Shown piece by piece: positions 6,567 through 8,927 of a stretch of 8,927 nt of DNA. The position numbers were made by a program, and so were the translations under genes. A model generated the notes under the pieces. The model was given only the letters and a program-made list of their open reading frames with translations, was not told where the DNA came from and did no database searches. The DNA is from Chthoniobacter flavus (GTDB taxonomy: Bacteria > Verrucomicrobiota > Verrucomicrobiia > Chthoniobacterales > DYNR01). Where the stretch lies: NCBI GenBank assembly GCA_020720945.1, contig DYNR01000080.1, positions 1 to 8,927 of the forward strand, in the 5' to 3' direction. Position 1 is the stretch's first letter, and each line of letters begins with the position of its first letter.

Positions 6567-8902
6567 AGGTCGGCAGAAGAAGGCGAAACGGCCCCGCTTT
6601 TTTTTGGAAGAAGGAAAAAAAGCGCGAGTGCGAGCCAGGAAAAAACGGATGCCCACGCGCAGAGCGGATACCAAGAAGGCGGGGAAAAACGGAATGTAAC
6701 CGTTTCTCCCGGAGAGACTTCAAAAGCGGGGAGTGCCCCGAAAGCGCGAAAAACCCGGCGCGTAGAACCCGCTTGTTCCACGATCCAATCCGGGTGCCAA
6801 GCTTGCGTCAAAACCATCCAACCACCGGCGGATTCCGGCGCGGTGACCTCGATTTTTTCGTAGCTTTCCTTCCTGTATTTTTGCAGGGGAACCCACGGGC
6901 TTCCCCCGCTCCGTTTTGCCTCGGAAGCCAACTTGAGTTTTCCGTTTTCGACCGATCCAAAAACCGTTGGATCCGAAAGATTTAGTGCGGGGTGTTCCAG
7001 AGGAATCGCGGAAAAATGGACGGCTTGGAGCATCGCCTGGTAATCGGAGAAAGAAGGGGAGGCGGCTTGCACGGTGTTTTTTCCGACGAAACCTGGGGAG
7101 AGAGGGGAGGGGATGGCGGTGATTTGGAAGGTCGCATTCTGATATTCTGGGGGAGCGTCTCCGGTTTTTTTTTCGGGTTGGTCTGCCGAGTCGCGCAGGA
7201 ACAGTCCGACTCCCGCCAGGCGAAGGGCATCGATGTTTTTTTCTACGCTCCCGGCAAGGAGGAGAGCCGCAAAGCCTCGTTGCTGGAGGTAAAGTTGGAA
7301 GGCTTCTTGGGCGAGGGGTCTGCCGCTTAAAAACGGGGTCAGCAAGTAAAAATAGCGTCCAGAAATAGGCATGACGCTTCCGGGGAGAGGCGAGGTTGCC
7401 AAGAAATTTTCTGCGGCTTCAAAATCGCTCCACTCGTTGGCAGAAACTTCGTTTTTCCATTGCGTCCGAAAAAAATCTGCCGTGTCCCAGAGGAGCAAAA
7501 AAACACCGAGCGCAACGAGGGAAAAGCGAAGGATTTGCGATGAGATGCGCTCGAAAAGAAGGGAGAAAAAAACGCCCGAGGCGAGCGCGATGAAAAAGGG
7601 GCCGGGGATTTGGTAGAAGTCGAAAGGGGCGCGGATGTTTTGGAACAGGAAGAGTCGTTCTAAGAGCCTGAAGCCGGGGACAAACAAAAAAGCTACCGCA
7701 AGGATGGCGGCGACGGCGTGCCGCCTCTTCTGCGTTGGCGGCACGAGCCAAAAGATGAGCCAGACAAGCGCGGCTGTGCTCCCCCAAAGAAGGAGGGGTG
7801 ACCAGTGCGGGGCATCGACAGAATAGCGCAACGCACGGAAGAGTGCGCCCGCCACCGAGTAAGGACCGAAGGAGAGCCAAAAACAAAAGAGGGCAAACGA
7901 AAGGGAGGCCCGCGCAAAAAATTCGGATTCTCCTAAGCCGCGGCGGGAGGTGTGCGCCAGATTTTGTGAAACCTTCCAAATGGAAAAAACTAGCAGGAGC
8001 AGGACGGCGGCAGAGCCAAGGAAGGTGCCTCCTTTTGCCGTCGTCGGGGCGAAAGCTTCAGCAAAACCTTCAGAAAAAAATCCCATGCGATCGAACAGGT
8101 GGAAAGCGGATTTGCTGCAAAACGCCCGCTGCCACTCCAAGAAGGGGGAAAACTCGAAAAATGCGAGCCAAGTTGTTTCGCGGAGGGAGGGCAGTAGAGG
8201 GACTACGCCAAGAAAAAACAGGGGAAGGAAAAAGCTCATGCGGATTTCGCTTTTCCAGTGGGAACGCAAGGTGTTGGCGCGGTGCGCTTCTGCAAACCAG
8301 AAAGCAAAAAGCACTGGAGCGCAAACGATTGCTAGTTTCGAGTAAGTCAATGCAAGCAATGAAACGGATGCTGCCGCAAGGACGGCGTGGCGGGGAGAAG
8401 GAGCCTGCGCCATGCGGAGCAACCCGTAAAAAGAAAGCGGGAGCACGGCCATCGAGCAGGCTACGACCAGGTGTTCGACGGCGGCGATTCGGACGAGGAG
8501 CCCTGGCGAAAAGGCGTAAAAAAAAGCAGAGGCGGCAGCGGTTTTTCGGGAGCCCGTCCAGTGGAATGCGCAGAGGTAACAGGATGCGGCGGCCGCCGGG
8601 ATGCAGGAAGCGAGCGCGAGTTTGCTTCCCGCCGTTACCCCAAATACCGAAGTCCAAATCAGCAGCCAGAGATTTGTTGTCATGAACCCCCAAGAGGGAG
8701 CCAAGGAGGTTCCGCCTAGGAAGTTCGGCGTCCACCAAGGCCAGCCGCCTACCGAAAAAAATCCGTCCCAGAAGTCCTTGGCTTTTGCGTAGTTGGCCAG
8801 GAGTTCTTGGTCTGTGTGCGGAGGAGAAAAAAACACCATCGCAGCCGCAGCGGAGAAGCTTGCGAGCAACAGGAAAAATACCGTGTTTCGGTGGTGGGGC
8901 AT
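6563..8902 (-). CDS. YfhO-like polytopic membrane protein (putative GT-C-fold glycosylation or envelope protein)
   Basis: About 779 residues with roughly 13-14 hydrophobic segments. After TM1 (8-25) comes an extracytoplasmic loop with an acidic DQE (31-33) and a GGWPWWTPNFLGG block (52-64). This resembles the first loop of YfhO and PTPS-related membrane proteins, where a GT-C fold carries its acidic residue. Another family-like element is FQNIRAPFDFY (420-430). A soluble region (about 480-740) ends in a small beta-rich domain, with GGWMVLTQAWHPDWIVEQ (693-710) and PGETVTFRFSPPSW (731-744), then a last TM (745-765) and a short Lys/Ser tail. The C-terminal domain plus final TM is the most YfhO-like part. 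In Gram-positives YfhO helps glycosylate lipoteichoic acid; the role here is unknown. Start: ATG 8902 gives a natural N-terminus, but GTG 8917 (784 residues) is in frame. No Shine-Dalgarno is visible for either. No stop precedes them before the window edge, so an earlier start cannot be excluded. It is coupled to the DUF2723 gene by ATGA. Confidence 0.75.
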   Translation of the reverse strand: MPHHRNTVFFLLLASFSAAAAMVFFSPPHTDQELLANYAKAKDFWDGFFSVGGWPWWTPNFLGGTSLAPSWGFMTTNLWLLIWTSVFGVTAGSKLALASCIPAAAASCYLCAFHWTGSRKTAAASAFFYAFSPGLLVRIAAVEHLVVACSMAVLPLSFYGLLRMAQAPSPRHAVLAAASVSLLALTYSKLAIVCAPVLFAFWFAEAHRANTLRSHWKSEIRMSFFLPLFFLGVVPLLPSLRETTWLAFFEFSPFLEWQRAFCSKSAFHLFDRMGFFSEGFAEAFAPTTAKGGTFLGSAAVLLLLVFSIWKVSQNLAHTSRRGLGESEFFARASLSFALFCFWLSFGPYSVAGALFRALRYSVDAPHWSPLLLWGSTAALVWLIFWLVPPTQKRRHAVAAILAVAFLFVPGFRLLERLFLFQNIRAPFDFYQIPGPFFIALASGVFFSLLFERISSQILRFSLVALGVFLLLWDTADFFRTQWKNEVSANEWSDFEAAENFLATSPLPGSVMPISGRYFYLLTPFLSGRPLAQEAFQLYLQQRGFAALLLAGSVEKNIDALRLAGVGLFLRDSADQPEKKTGDAPPEYQNATFQITAIPSPLSPGFVGKNTVQAASPSFSDYQAMLQAVHFSAIPLEHPALNLSDPTVFGSVENGKLKLASEAKRSGGSPWVPLQKYRKESYEKIEVTAPESAGGWMVLTQAWHPDWIVEQAGSTRRVFRAFGALPAFEVSPGETVTFRFSPPSWYPLCAWASVFSWLALALFFLLPKKSGAVSPSSADL
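6598..6621 (-). other. Tandem slippery runs (T7 and A8) before the end of the YfhO-like gene; candidate -1 frameshift or transcription slippage site
   Basis: On the minus strand a T7 run (6621-6615) and an A8 run (6605-6598) are separated by nine bases. Read in the YfhO-like frame they form the heptamers T_TTT_TTC and A_AAA_AAA, both in the X_XXY_YYZ register. After a -1 slip at either one, the frame is open through the upstream gene's stop and runs in frame into the DUF2723 start at 6566. The stimulatory element is unclear: only a weak GGC/GCC hairpin follows, and no internal Shine-Dalgarno is visible upstream. Function is inference; the runs and the register are directly seen. Confidence 0.3.
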
Positions 8903-8927
8903 TTTTTGATATTGCACGACACGGGGG

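Noticed and set aside
6567..6674. Longer N-terminus for the DUF2723 protein starting at ATG 6674
   Set aside because: It would add 36 Arg/Phe-rich residues inside the upstream gene and a 112-base overlap. The ATGA-linked start at 6566 fits better, although the open frame itself matters for the frameshift finding.
5521..6723. 400-codon minus-strand frame overlapping the DUF2723 gene
   Set aside because: It is an Arg/Pro-rich out-of-frame shadow of the DUF2723 membrane core and has no domain of its own.
7798..8685. 295-codon plus-strand frame opposite the YfhO-like gene
   Set aside because: Its composition is extreme in Arg/Lys/Gly with no motifs, which is the typical antisense image of a hydrophobic membrane gene.

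Overview
All genes I can support in this window lie on the minus strand, so transcription runs from the right edge to the left. Four protein genes fill it almost completely. In transcription order they are: (i) a YfhO-like polytopic membrane protein at 8902-6563; (ii) a DUF2723 (TMEM260-like) membrane protein with a C-terminal TPR-like helical region at 6566-3726; (iii) a P3A-type, plasma-membrane H+-ATPase-like pump at 3501-973; and (iv) a polyphosphate kinase 2 family protein at 940-1, whose 3' end runs off the left edge. I see no rRNA, tRNA, CRISPR array, insertion sequence or attachment site.

The window splits into two transcription units, separated by a 224-base spacer (3502-3725). In the right-hand unit the two membrane proteins are joined by an ATGA stop/start overlap, so they are probably translationally coupled. 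Both resemble GT-C-fold glycosylation or cell-envelope proteins, and together they suggest transfer or remodelling of lipid-linked sugars at the outer face of the cytoplasmic membrane. In the left-hand unit the proton pump is followed after 32 bases by PPK2 with a good Shine-Dalgarno sequence. The pump spends ATP. PPK2 enzymes of this kind rebuild nucleoside di- and triphosphates from polyphosphate. The pair therefore looks like a polyphosphate-buffered proton-export module (inference).

The organism is a bacterium of moderate to fairly high GC with Shine-Dalgarno-led genes, many homopolymer A/T tracts and Lys/Phe codon runs. Bacterial P3A pumps and DUF2723-TPR proteins make a Verrucomicrobiota-like or other PVC/environmental Gram-negative source plausible. 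I cannot fix the taxon from the sequence alone.

The most unusual points are: the pump/PPK2 pairing; an acidic-Ser-then-Lys-rich tail on PPK2; replacement of the conserved M5 arginine by alanine in the pump; and two tandem -1 slippery heptamers just before the end of the YfhO-like gene. The -1 frame at those heptamers is open straight into the DUF2723 gene, which would allow a fused 1,725-residue protein.
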